DNA of 64,000 nucleotides from assembly GCF_013141725.1 (NCBI RefSeq), contig NZ_WHNZ01000061.1:186001-250000 (forward strand), read 5' to 3'. The position numbers and the translations under genes were made by a program. Under the pieces are notes generated by a model. That model was not told the DNA's origin. It did no database searches and saw only the letters and a list, made by a program, of their open reading frames with translations. Shown here one piece after another: positions 9,458 through 18,342 of the stretch; the stretch's first letter is position 1, and each line of letters opens with the position of its first letter. The stretch comes from Paenibacillus planticolens. Its GTDB lineage: Bacteria > Bacillota > Bacilli > Paenibacillales > NBRC-103111.

Positions 9458-10108
9458 CTACCCGCGAATTCGTCGGATGGCGTCAGCGCGGTCCGTCTGC
9501 CCGAATACGGCATTGCCGGCAACAAGCACGTCGGCTCCCGCTTCGGTCACCTGACGGGCCGTTGCTTCGTTGATACCGCCGTCAACCTCGATGTGAAGCC
9601 CGCTCAGCCCCTTGGCGTTCGCTTGCTCGCGCAGCGCGCGAATTTTGCTCAGCATGCCAGGAATGAACGCTTGCCCGCCGAAGCCTGGATTTACGGTCAT
9701 AATGAGAACAAGATCCAGATGCTCGTCAAGCACATGTTCAATAAGCGAAATCGGCGTTGCCGGATTAAGAACAACCCCCGCTTTGACGCCGCTTTGCTTG
9801 ATCAGATGCAGCGTCCGGTGCAGATGCGTACAAGCCTCCACATGGACGGAAATCAGATCTGCGCCCGCTTTAATAAAGTCAGGAATATAGCGGTCAGGCT
9901 GCTCAATCATCAAATGGACGTCCAGCGGCAGCTTCGTCACCGGACGTATAGCTTCAACAACAAGCGGACCAATCGTAATATTCGGCACGAAATGGCCGTC
10001 CATGACATCCACATGGATCCAATCTGCTCCGCCAAGCTCGGCTTCTTTAATCTCTTCACCGAGCTTAGCGAAGTTGGCTGATAAAATAGAAGGTGCTACA
10101 TGTACCAT
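9458..10108 (-). CDS. rpe: Ribulose-phosphate 3-epimerase
   Basis: 216 aa TIM barrel that interconverts ribulose-5-phosphate and xylulose-5-phosphate in the pentose phosphate pathway. It shows VAPSILSANFAKLGEEI with the Ser substrate ligand, the metal ligands in WIHVDVMDGHFVPN and DVHLMIE, and the catalytic Asp in LHIEVDGGINEATA. GGAGG lies upstream of ATG 10108, and rsgA ends only six bases before. Normal length. Confidence 0.98.
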   Translation of the reverse strand: MVHVAPSILSANFAKLGEEIKEAELGGADWIHVDVMDGHFVPNITIGPLVVEAIRPVTKLPLDVHLMIEQPDRYIPDFIKAGADLISVHVEACTHLHRTLHLIKQSGVKAGVVLNPATPISLIEHVLDEHLDLVLIMTVNPGFGGQAFIPGMLSKIRALREQANAKGLSGLHIEVDGGINEATARQVTEAGADVLVAGNAVFGQTDRADAIRRIRG

Positions 10109-10114
10109 CCGTTC

Positions 10115-11044
10115 CTAATACCTCCTTTTGCGATCCTTGATTTCCCCTAAAAACAACAAATAATGATCATAGCGCGAAGCAGCAATCGTTCCTTCGGCCA
10201 CCGCATCCCGAACCTTGCAATCCGGCTCATGAAGATGCAGACAGCCCCTGAACCTGCAGCCCTCCGCTGCTTCCGCGAACTCCTTGAAGCAGCTGCCCAA
10301 ACTTTCGGCATCGACTTCCATGAAATCCAACTGGCTGAACCCCGGCGTGTCCGCGACCAGGCCTCCATTGTTCAAAGGAAGCAGTTCAACATGCCGGGTG
10401 GTATGTTTCCCCCTGCCCAGTCGCTGGGAAATCTCATTCGTCTCCAGATTGCGGCCGCTAATCATTTCATTCAGCAAGGATGACTTGCCGACGCCGGATT
10501 GCCCCGCGAAAACGCCGACCGCGCCTTCCAGATAATGCAGAATCGCTTCCACACCTTCCTTCAGCCTGGAGCTCGTTTTCAGCACGGTATAGCCGATTCC
10601 CTCATACAGCTTCGTGATCCGCTCCAACTCTGCAATCGTCATTTCCTTCGGAGCGGAGGCATCGCTATTTCCTGACAGCAGATCGCTTTTGGTGAAGCAG
10701 AGGACAACTTCAATGCCCGTATGTTCAATATGAACAAGAAATTTATCTAACAGCTGTAAATTCAGGACAGGCTCCGTGACCGAAAAGACAAGTACGACCA
10801 CATTCACATTGGCAATCGGAGGACGAATAAGTTCCGAGGTTCGGGGCAGGATTTCGGTCACCGTGCCTTCCCCATTCTCCGTCTCCTCGAACATCACCCG
10901 GTCCCCGACAAGGGGGGTTATCTTCCTGTTCTTAAACACGCCTCTGCCGCGGCAGGTAATCATATTGATTTCCTGAAGCTCCACGCCTTCGGGCAGCACA
11001 TAGTAATAGCCGCTCAAAGCTTTAACAATCGTTCCTGGCGGCAT
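10115..11044 (-). CDS. rsgA: Ribosome small subunit-dependent GTPase RsgA (YloQ/CpgA)
   Basis: 309 aa. An N-terminal OB fold, then a circularly permuted GTPase with motif order G4 TKSD (118-121), G1 GQSGVGKS (181-188) and G3 DTPG (232-235), then a zinc finger with C263, C268, H270 and C276. RsgA helps mature the 30S subunit and is a known substrate of PrkC in Bacillus, which fits its place after prkC. Its ATG shares one base with the prkC stop (TAATG), and its GGAGG lies inside the prkC tail. Confidence 0.97.
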   Translation of the reverse strand: MPPGTIVKALSGYYYVLPEGVELQEINMITCRGRGVFKNRKITPLVGDRVMFEETENGEGTVTEILPRTSELIRPPIANVNVVVLVFSVTEPVLNLQLLDKFLVHIEHTGIEVVLCFTKSDLLSGNSDASAPKEMTIAELERITKLYEGIGYTVLKTSSRLKEGVEAILHYLEGAVGVFAGQSGVGKSSLLNEMISGRNLETNEISQRLGRGKHTTRHVELLPLNNGGLVADTPGFSQLDFMEVDAESLGSCFKEFAEAAEGCRFRGCLHLHEPDCKVRDAVAEGTIAASRYDHYLLFLGEIKDRKRRY

Positions 11045-13179
11045 TAATTTGTGCCTCCGGCAGGTGGTTTAGACGCAGTGCCGCCTGTTTGGCCTTGACC
11101 TTGACCTTGACCGTTACCGTTGCCATTGCCGCCAACCGGAATAGCCGGCCCGTTATTTTGCTGTTTGGGCGATGCTCCAGGCGATGGGGAAGGGCTCGGC
11201 GATACGGTCTTGCCGCTCTTTTGATCCAAATAATCTTGATACGTACGCGTAATCGAGTTAACCAAGTTGTCCCCTTCTTTAATCAAAATGACGGCTTTCT
11301 TATCCGGAGAAACAATCACTTTCACATCCAAATTTTGAGGCTTCGACACTTTTTCCGTTTTGTATTCGAAATTCTCGTACTGCGCATCGCTAACGATAAT
11401 TTTGAACTCGGAATCCTTGCCCTCCGTCGTCGGCTTCACAGGGATGCTAACCGTCACTTGCCCGGCATCCTCCGGCAACCCGTCGCTGATGATCAGCGAG
11501 ATTTCGAAACCGACAGAAACGTCCGTGTCTTTATCATACGGAAACTGCTTGATGACCTTCCCTTTGGCCACCTTGTAGCTTTTCTCGCGCGTAATGCCGT
11601 TCGCAGCAAGCTTAAGGTTCAGCTTGGCGATTTGCGCCTTCGCTTCAGCTTCCGTCATGCCGACGAGATCCGGCATTTTGAACGTTTCCTTTGCTTTGCT
11701 TACGACGAAGGTAATCGCTGCTTTATCAAGCTCAAATTCCTCGCCGACTAGAGGCGTTTGCTTCAGGATTGTGTCGGGCGGATCATCCGTCGTCGTTTGC
11801 GTGAACGTAATCTGATCATCGTTAATCCCGAGCGCTTCCAGCTTCAGCTTGGCGTCTTTGAGCTGCTGGCCGATGTAGCTTTCCATCTTGATTTTGGGAG
11901 CGCCTTTACTGACGTACAGCGTCACCTTCGTGCCTACGTTCATTCGCATGCCGCTGGGATTTTGACGGATAACCGTATCCTTAGGCGCTTTGCTCTCCGC
12001 ATCGATCTCCACGGTGAAGCCAAGCTTGGCAGCCGTTAATTCGGCTTGCGCCTGTGTCAGCGTCTTGTTCACCACGTCCGGAACCTCCACCGTCTCAACG
12101 GCGAACATCCCTTTCACATACCCGACCGCATACCACATAGCCCCAAGAATCATCAACAAAATGACGATCCACACGATCGGCTTCACCCAGCCCTTCCCTT
12201 TCGCAGGAGCGGGCTCCTCGCGCAAAGCGGGCTTCTCTGGCTCATCGTCGTCGTCGTCGAACTTCACAAGCTGATCCGCGCGGATGGCCGGCATCACCAA
12301 GGTACGCTCCTCGTCCATGCCGTCGGCATCCCAGAAAGCGACCTTAGCTTCATTCCGGCGATCCGGGTGCAAGCACGTATCCAGATCGGCCATCATTTGC
12401 TTCGCAGACTGGTAGCGTTCTTCGGGCTTTTTGCGCATGGCCTTCAAAATGATATTTTCCACGCTCTGCGGAATGAGAGGGTTTACTTTGCGAGGATCTT
12501 CCACATCTTCCTGCAAATGTTTCAAAGCCACGGAAATCGGGCTTTCGCCAAGGAAAGGCAGCCGAGCCGTCAGCATTTGATACATCACGATACCGAGGGA
12601 ATACAAATCGGATTTCTCGCCGGTATTCGTGCCTTTCGCGTGCTCCGGTGAGAAATAATGCACGGAACCTACAACCGCCCCCGTTTGGGTAATCGTAGAA
12701 GACGTAGCCGCCCGGGCGATACCGAAATCCGTTACTTTGACGCGGCCGTTTTTGCCGATCAAAATATTGTGCGGCTTAATATCCCGGTGAATAATTTCAT
12801 TATGGTGGGCGTGATCGAGCGCATCTGCAATTTGGCTGGCATAGTGAACGGCATCTTCCACCTGCAGCGGCGCCCTCTCCTTGATTAAATCATTCAAGGT
12901 CGTACCTTCTATGTACTCCATGACAATGTAATGCACATCTTCTTCTTGTCCCACGTCATAAATACTGACGACATTAGGATGAGAAAGGGAAGCGGCCGCT
13001 TGAGCTTCCCTGCGGAAGCGACGAATAAACTCTTCGTCATGCACATACTGCTGACGCAGTACTTTTACAGCCACTTTACGATTTAATAGAAGATCATGCC
13101 CTTTGTAGACTAAAGCCATTCCGCCTCCGCCAATGCGATCTAAAATTTCATAGCGGCCTCCAAGCTTTCTACCGATCAA
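11044..13179 (-). CDS. prkC: PASTA-domain Ser/Thr protein kinase PrkC
   Basis: 711 aa. Kinase domain about 1-265 with the Gly loop IGGGGMALVYKG, Lys39, HRDIKPHN (131-138) and DFG (151-153). There follows an acidic juxtamembrane stretch with many Asp, one membrane helix (about 333-354) and three PASTA domains (about 363-428, 429-500, 501-572) that bind muropeptides. The C-terminal 55 residues are a low-complexity SPSPSPSPG and GNGNGQGQGQ tail, longer than in B. subtilis. In Bacillus this kinase senses peptidoglycan fragments for germination and growth control. It overlaps prpC by four bases (ATGA), so kinase and phosphatase are co-translated. Confidence 0.98.
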   Translation of the reverse strand: MIGRKLGGRYEILDRIGGGGMALVYKGHDLLLNRKVAVKVLRQQYVHDEEFIRRFRREAQAAASLSHPNVVSIYDVGQEEDVHYIVMEYIEGTTLNDLIKERAPLQVEDAVHYASQIADALDHAHHNEIIHRDIKPHNILIGKNGRVKVTDFGIARAATSSTITQTGAVVGSVHYFSPEHAKGTNTGEKSDLYSLGIVMYQMLTARLPFLGESPISVALKHLQEDVEDPRKVNPLIPQSVENIILKAMRKKPEERYQSAKQMMADLDTCLHPDRRNEAKVAFWDADGMDEERTLVMPAIRADQLVKFDDDDDEPEKPALREEPAPAKGKGWVKPIVWIVILLMILGAMWYAVGYVKGMFAVETVEVPDVVNKTLTQAQAELTAAKLGFTVEIDAESKAPKDTVIRQNPSGMRMNVGTKVTLYVSKGAPKIKMESYIGQQLKDAKLKLEALGINDDQITFTQTTTDDPPDTILKQTPLVGEEFELDKAAITFVVSKAKETFKMPDLVGMTEAEAKAQIAKLNLKLAANGITREKSYKVAKGKVIKQFPYDKDTDVSVGFEISLIISDGLPEDAGQVTVSIPVKPTTEGKDSEFKIIVSDAQYENFEYKTEKVSKPQNLDVKVIVSPDKKAVILIKEGDNLVNSITRTYQDYLDQKSGKTVSPSPSPSPGASPKQQNNGPAIPVGGNGNGNGQGQGQGQTGGTASKPPAGGTN

Positions 13180-13940
13180 TTCCCATCACCCCTTTTTTCG
13201 TCCGAATCTGGATCGTGCGCAAGTAAAACCACCGTTACGTTATCGTCCCCACCTTCATCCAGTGCGCTTTGAATTAATTGCTCGGCAGCAGCCTCCAACT
13301 GACCCTGCGTTTTGACAATGCGTAGAATGTCGCCTGAATCAACTAAACCGCTTAAACCATCGGTGCAGATCAGAATCGTATCTCCGGGACGCCACGAGTA
13401 CTCGTATAAATCCACCTCTACGCCCGGTTCTGTGCCCAGCGCGCGCGTAATCCAATTGCGCCGGGGGTGATGATCGGCTTCTTGGGCGGTAATCTGGCCC
13501 GACTTCAGAAGCTCATACACCAAAGAATGGTCTTCCGTTAGCTGAGTGATCGACTCGCCGGAAATTTTGTAAGCACGGCTGTCACCGATATGACCGATAA
13601 TCAGCAGCTCTTGCGAAGCAATCACGGCAACGACCGTCGTCCCCATGCCATGATAATTTTCTTGTCCGGAGGCAAATGCATAAATTTGCTCGTTCGCCTT
13701 CTCGATCGCTTCCTTCAACACTTGCCTGCAAGCTTCAACGGGCATTCCCCAATGAATGGATTGCAGTTCATTTCTGATCAAATCAATTGCCATTTGGCTG
13801 GCGATATCACCAGCCTGGTGCCCCCCCATACCATCAGCGACAATAGCCAAAGAAAGGCCATTCAGCTCATGCTGTACGGCGGCGCGGTCCTCATTCACTA
13901 GACGGACTTTACCGATATCTGTACGGCTTACCATCTTCAT
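13176..13940 (-). CDS. prpC: PP2C-type Ser/Thr phosphatase PrpC (Stp1)
   Basis: 254 aa PPM phosphatase that reverses PrkC phosphorylation. Metal-binding motifs: NEDR (16-19), VADGMGGH (34-41), HIGDSRAY and the C-terminal GGDDNVTVVL. GAGGTG stands before ATG 13940, and the stop is fused to the prkC start. Normal length for a manganese-dependent bacterial PP2C. Confidence 0.98.
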   Translation of the reverse strand: MKMVSRTDIGKVRLVNEDRAAVQHELNGLSLAIVADGMGGHQAGDIASQMAIDLIRNELQSIHWGMPVEACRQVLKEAIEKANEQIYAFASGQENYHGMGTTVVAVIASQELLIIGHIGDSRAYKISGESITQLTEDHSLVYELLKSGQITAQEADHHPRRNWITRALGTEPGVEVDLYEYSWRPGDTILICTDGLSGLVDSGDILRIVKTQGQLEAAAEQLIQSALDEGGDDNVTVVLLAHDPDSDEKRGDGN

Positions 13941-13952
13941 CCGGATTTCACC

Positions 13953-15023
13953 TCATGACTTGCTCTCCATATGCTTCGCGCGCAGTTGTCCGCAAGCAGC
14001 TGCGATGTCACTGCCTTGTTCACGACGTATGGTGGCATTGATTTTGGCCTTCTCAAGAATTCGTTGGAAGGTGAAGATATCGTCTCTGGGCGTACGTTTG
14101 AAATCCCGTTCGGCCACGAAATTCACAGGAATCAGATTCACGTGGCTAAGCGGCATATCCTTTAGCACTTGCGCCAGCTCTTCTGCATGTTCAGCCTGGT
14201 CATTCACTTCCCCCATGAGGGCATATTCAAACGTAATACGTCTGCCGGTTTTGGCAATGTAATATTTACAAGCTTCGATCAAGTCCACGAAAGGAAACCT
14301 GCGATTGACAGGCATCAGCTTAGAACGGAGCGCATCATTCGGAGCATGGATGGATATCGCCAAGTTGACTTGCAGATTCTCATCCGCAAACTTATAAATG
14401 TTCGGCACAATTCCGCTCGTCGATACCGTAATGTGACGCTGGCCGATGTTCAGACCTTTCGGGTGAATCATCACGCGCAGGAAATTCATCGTCGATTCAT
14501 AATTCTCAAAAGGCTCGCCAATTCCCATAATGACGATAGAAGAAATGCGCTCTCCCGTTTCGTCCAGCAGCTTCTGGGCTTTAACAACCTGAGCGACAAT
14601 TTCTCCGGGTCTCAAATCCCGTTTAAGACCGCCAAGCGTAGATGCGCAAAACGTACAACCGACCCGGCAGCCCACCTGCGTGGTAACGCAAATGCTGTTG
14701 CCGTAATTGTGCTTCATGACGACCGTTTCGATCGCATTCTTATCTTCCAGTTCAAATAAGAACTTGACCGTGCCATCCTGCGACTGGTACTTCGCGATTT
14801 CGGACAACGTAACAAATTCAAACTGATTTTTCAGTTTGTCACGCAGCGTCTTCGGCAAGTTGGACATCTCATCAAAGCTGAATACACGCTTGATATAAAG
14901 CCAGTCAAAAATTTGCCCGGCCCGAAACGAGGACTCGCCGTTTTCTTTCACCCAGCTCTGCCACTCATCCCAATTTAAATCATATACAAATGGTTTTTCT
15001 TTCAAATACGGTTTAATGGACAC
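13953..15023 (-). CDS. rlmN: 23S rRNA (adenine2503-C2)-methyltransferase RlmN
   Basis: 356 aa radical SAM enzyme that methylates A2503 of 23S rRNA (and A37 of some tRNAs). The cluster-binding CX3CX2C is C119, C123 and C126 in GCRVGCTFCAS; the SAM region reads VIMGIGEPFENY; the catalytic C-terminal Cys is in IAAACGQL. The start is GTG at 15023 with only a weak ribosome binding site. It lies 12 bases before prpC. The intergenic gap between rsmB and rlmN, about 350 bp, is unusually large for this operon and holds a repeat element. Confidence 0.97.
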   Translation of the reverse strand: MSIKPYLKEKPFVYDLNWDEWQSWVKENGESSFRAGQIFDWLYIKRVFSFDEMSNLPKTLRDKLKNQFEFVTLSEIAKYQSQDGTVKFLFELEDKNAIETVVMKHNYGNSICVTTQVGCRVGCTFCASTLGGLKRDLRPGEIVAQVVKAQKLLDETGERISSIVIMGIGEPFENYESTMNFLRVMIHPKGLNIGQRHITVSTSGIVPNIYKFADENLQVNLAISIHAPNDALRSKLMPVNRRFPFVDLIEACKYYIAKTGRRITFEYALMGEVNDQAEHAEELAQVLKDMPLSHVNLIPVNFVAERDFKRTPRDDIFTFQRILEKAKINATIRREQGSDIAAACGQLRAKHMESKS

Positions 15024-15147
15024 TATTTATCACAACCTGTTGTTATTTGTTCAGCTCTATTGCTAATCTTGTCTATTTTATCACAAAGCGGGGACGAACA
15101 CACATCCCCCTCTTGAAGGTGTTCAGGGAAACGATATGGCTCTTGAT

Positions 15148-15322
15148 CGGACTCAGAAGCCGTTATTTTTGATATTGGCTTCATGATCCGGCGTTAACGG
15201 ACTGGGTGACTGCTATTTGTCCATTTTATAGGTGTTTGGATCCATTTCAGTGAAATAGCGGCACTTGAGTCCGTAGATCCGTATTTTCATCCTTAAAATA
15301 ACAAATAGCGGCATCTCAGTCC
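15148..15322. repeat. Four-unit intergenic repeat element, copy R1
   Basis: Four short units with core GGACT-N5-GCCGCTATTT: two forward (15148-15170, 15197-15219) then two reversed (15253-15273, 15303-15322). Centres are about 49, 55 and 50 nt apart. The outer and inner pairs can base-pair, so the whole is an imperfect palindrome of about 175 bp. It fills most of the 15024-15372 gap inside an otherwise tight operon. No ORF is credible here. The same architecture occurs at 32.0, 58.6 and 63.0 kb. Confidence 0.7.
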
Positions 15323-15372
15323 AATAGACTCAGAAGTGCGGCTGCCAGTAGCAGACACTTGCTAAGCACTAA

Positions 15373-16830
15373 CTAAGCACGCTTGCGCAGACGCGCGATG
15401 AAAAAGCCGTCGGAATGAAACTGCTGCGGCAAAATTTGCACCATCCCTGCGGCAGCCGCCGCAGGATCAACGCTCGCAAAAGCGTCCGCCGGAAGCGGTT
15501 CGAGCTCAAAGTCGCGGTGCTCCGCGAGGAAGCGCTCGACCATGCCGGCGTTCTCCGCATGCTCAATCGTGCACGTGCTGTAGACCAGCACGCCGCCCGG
15601 CTTCAGCAGCCGGTGTACCCGGCTTAAGATCGCGTACTGCAGCTCGCTGATCGCCTCGATCTCAGCCTCCTGCTTCGCCCACTTCAGGTCGGGCTTGCGG
15701 CGAATAACGCCTAAGCCCGAGCATGGCGCATCGAGCAGGATGCGGTCGAACGACTCCGCCGCAAAATGCTCGTCCAGCTTCGCAGCATCCATCACGAGCG
15801 TCTGAATGGACGACAATCCCAGACGCTCCGCCTGATCTGCGATCAGCTTCTGCTTGTGCTCGTGCAGATCACAAGCCCAAATCTTGCCGCTATCCGCCAT
15901 CTTCTCGGCGATATGGGCGGTCTTGCCGCCCGGGGCGGCGCAGCAGTCCAGCACCGTCATGCCTGGACGCGGCTCCAGAGCTTCGGCGACGAGCATCGAG
16001 CTCTCGTCTTGAATCGAGAAGTCCCCTTGCAGGAAGCCGGGGGACAAAGCCATGTTCCCGGCCCCCTGTACAAGTATCCCGGCCGGGGCCAGCTTGGACG
16101 CTTCCGCGCTGAGCCCGCTGCCCTGAAGCTGCTCCAGCAGCTCCTGACGGCTGCGGTGCCTCGCGTTCGCGCGAATGCTCACGTGCGGCGGCTCGTTGTT
16201 CGCCGCACAGATCTGTTCCGTCAGCTCAGGGCCCAGCTGGCGAATCCATCTGCGCACGAGCCACTCCGGATGGGAGTGGCCCAGCGCGATGCGCTTCACG
16301 TCGCCGAGCGCAGCCGGAAGCAGCAGTTCCGCTTTGCTGCGGATAATCGCGCGCAGCACGCCGTTGATCATACCCGAGATGCCCTGATGCCCCCGGCGCT
16401 TCGCGATATTGACCGCTTCGCTCACGACCGCATGGTCGGGAATGCGGTCCAAGTAATACAGCTGATAGAAGCTCAGCCGCAACAAGCATCTAACCCAGGG
16501 CTCCAGCTTCGCGAGCCCTTTGCTGACAAAACGCTCCAAGAAAAAATCAATCGTATTTTTACGTCCGATGGTCCCGTACACAAGCTCTGTCGCCAGCCCC
16601 GCATCCGCGCGTTCAAGCGCATGCTTCTGCAAAACCTGATTAAGCAGAAGGTTGCTGTACGATTGATTCTCTTCAACACGAATCAATACATCCAGCGCTG
16701 CATCGCGGGCAGAACGCTTAACAGCGCTGCTCTTCGCAGCGCCGCCGGATCGTTTTGACGACGAGGGCTTGCCAGCCCCCTGTGATTGGGTAGGTCCATG
16801 GTGCGGACGGTTAGGTTTTTGCGTTGACAA
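15373..16830 (-). CDS. rsmB: 16S rRNA (cytosine967-C5)-methyltransferase RsmB
   Basis: 485 aa. An NusB-like N-terminal RNA-binding domain (about 38-170: ARDAALDVLIRVEENQSYSN) and a C-terminal SAM methyltransferase with CCAAPGGKTAHIAE, LDAPCSGLGVIRR and the catalytic Cys in VYSTCTIEHAEN. A basic Ser/Ala-rich N-terminal tail of about 35 residues (KSSAVKRSARD) is longer than usual. The start is TTG at 16830, six bases after GAGGT. It lies in the priA-def-fmt-rsmB-rlmN order known from Bacillus. Confidence 0.97.
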   Translation of the reverse strand: MSTQKPNRPHHGPTQSQGAGKPSSSKRSGGAAKSSAVKRSARDAALDVLIRVEENQSYSNLLLNQVLQKHALERADAGLATELVYGTIGRKNTIDFFLERFVSKGLAKLEPWVRCLLRLSFYQLYYLDRIPDHAVVSEAVNIAKRRGHQGISGMINGVLRAIIRSKAELLLPAALGDVKRIALGHSHPEWLVRRWIRQLGPELTEQICAANNEPPHVSIRANARHRSRQELLEQLQGSGLSAEASKLAPAGILVQGAGNMALSPGFLQGDFSIQDESSMLVAEALEPRPGMTVLDCCAAPGGKTAHIAEKMADSGKIWACDLHEHKQKLIADQAERLGLSSIQTLVMDAAKLDEHFAAESFDRILLDAPCSGLGVIRRKPDLKWAKQEAEIEAISELQYAILSRVHRLLKPGGVLVYSTCTIEHAENAGMVERFLAEHRDFELEPLPADAFASVDPAAAAAGMVQILPQQFHSDGFFIARLRKRA

Positions 16831-16866
16831 ATCGAATACCTCATTTTTGTTAAGTAATGGCCGGTC

Positions 16867-17823
16867 CTAGCTCACACTGCCGAATATCGTGCCGGGTGCG
16901 ATTTGCACGCCGCGAATGAACTCAGACACGGGCATCGCCTTCTTGCCGGCCGGTTGAATGTCTGTCAGCCACAGCGTGCCTTCGCCGGTCATCACTTCGA
17001 TGCCGTGCTCGCTGCTGCCCAGAACCGTACCCGGAACAGGTACCTCTGCGGCACTAGAGCTCTTAGTTCCCTTCGGATTCGCGCTGCCCCAAACCTTCAT
17101 AACTTCCCCATTCCAAAGCGTGTACGCGCCTGGGAAAGGGTTCAAGCCGCGCACTTGATTCCAAATATCCACAGCCGAGCGCGACCAGTCAATCAGCTCG
17201 TCCTCCCTGCGGATATTCGGAGAATAGATCGCATCGGCTTCATTTTGCGGGACAGCCGTAATACGTCCTGCGAGCAAATCCGGCAAGATGCGCTTCAGAA
17301 GCTCACTGCCCGCGATGCTCAGCTTTTCAAACAAAGTACCCGTCGTGTCGGTATCCTCAATGGGAAGCTCTACGCTCGCAATCATGTCACCCGTATCCAG
17401 CCCGACGGCCATATACATAATGGTGACGCCTGTAGTCGCTTCACCGCGGATTACTGCATGATGAATTGGCGCCCCGCCGCGGTACTTAGGCAGCAAAGAC
17501 GCATGAATGTTAATACATCCGTGCTTCGGCAGATCCAGAACAGCCTTGGGCAGTATTTGACCGTATGCGGCCGTCACAATCAGATCAGGCTTCAATTCGC
17601 GCAAAAGCTCCACCGAATCCGCTTGGCGCAGCTTCTCGGGCTGCAGCACCGGAATGCCGTGCTTCTCTGCTTCCACCTTCACCGGCGGTGGCGTTAGGAC
17701 GCGTTTGCGTCCTTTCGGCCGATCCGGCTGCGTGACAACCGTCGTCACGTTATAGCCTTCCTCCAGGAGAGCCTGTAGGGAAGGTACTGCAAAATCCGGT
17801 GTACCCATGAAAATGATGTTCAC
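16867..17823 (-). CDS. fmt: Methionyl-tRNA formyltransferase
   Basis: 318 aa. It transfers formyl from 10-formyl-THF to initiator Met-tRNA. The catalytic region reads INIHASLLPKYRGGAPIHHAVIRGE with Asn, His and later Asp in GLDTGDMI; the C-terminal OB domain binds tRNA. The start is GTG at 17823, overlapping the def stop as GTGA. The def-fmt pair adds and removes the formyl group of nascent proteins. Confidence 0.98.
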   Translation of the reverse strand: MNIIFMGTPDFAVPSLQALLEEGYNVTTVVTQPDRPKGRKRVLTPPPVKVEAEKHGIPVLQPEKLRQADSVELLRELKPDLIVTAAYGQILPKAVLDLPKHGCINIHASLLPKYRGGAPIHHAVIRGEATTGVTIMYMAVGLDTGDMIASVELPIEDTDTTGTLFEKLSIAGSELLKRILPDLLAGRITAVPQNEADAIYSPNIRREDELIDWSRSAVDIWNQVRGLNPFPGAYTLWNGEVMKVWGSANPKGTKSSSAAEVPVPGTVLGSSEHGIEVMTGEGTLWLTDIQPAGKKAMPVSEFIRGVQIAPGTIFGSVS

Positions 17824-18302
17824 TCAGAATCTTCCTCTTCGTCGCTAGTGTATGTTTTGGTTGCCAGGTCCGTAAACAGAATCCCGTTCAAATGATCGAT
17901 TTCATGAAAAATACAACGGGCAAGCAGTTCTGTACCACTGACTTCAATCGGATTGCCATTGCGATCCTGCCCTTTGGCTGTTACGTTCATGGCACGCGTG
18001 ACATCCCCGCGAAGCCCGGGAATACTTAAGCAGCCTTCCGGTCCGATTTGTTCGCCGCTCGACGAAACGATTTCCGGATTGACCATTTCGATCAGTCCGC
18101 CATGTTCTTCTCCACAATCCATGACAATCACGCGTTTGAGAATGCCGATTTGCGGAGCAGCAAGGCCTACGCCCTCTGCCTCATACATCGTGTCTGCCAT
18201 ATCGTCAAGCAATTTATGCAGATTGGAATTAAATTTGGTAACTGTGATCGCTTTTTCTCGCAGCACAGGATCTGGATCTTTGACAATAATACGAATAGCC
18301 AT
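17820..18302 (-). CDS. def: Peptide deformylase
   Basis: 160 aa from ATG 18302; a GTG three codons earlier (18311) is possible but is too close to the AAAGGTAGG ribosome binding site. The three deformylase motifs are present: GVGLAAPQIG, EGCLSIPG (Cys metal ligand) and HEIDHLNG (HExxH). It removes N-formyl from new proteins. The short C-terminal tail is acidic (SDEEEDSE). A type 1 enzyme by length. Confidence 0.98.
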   Translation of the reverse strand: MAIRIIVKDPDPVLREKAITVTKFNSNLHKLLDDMADTMYEAEGVGLAAPQIGILKRVIVMDCGEEHGGLIEMVNPEIVSSSGEQIGPEGCLSIPGLRGDVTRAMNVTAKGQDRNGNPIEVSGTELLARCIFHEIDHLNGILFTDLATKTYTSDEEEDSE

Positions 18303-18342
18303 AACGTGCACCTACCTTTAAGTCTTCTCTATTTGGGGTTCC

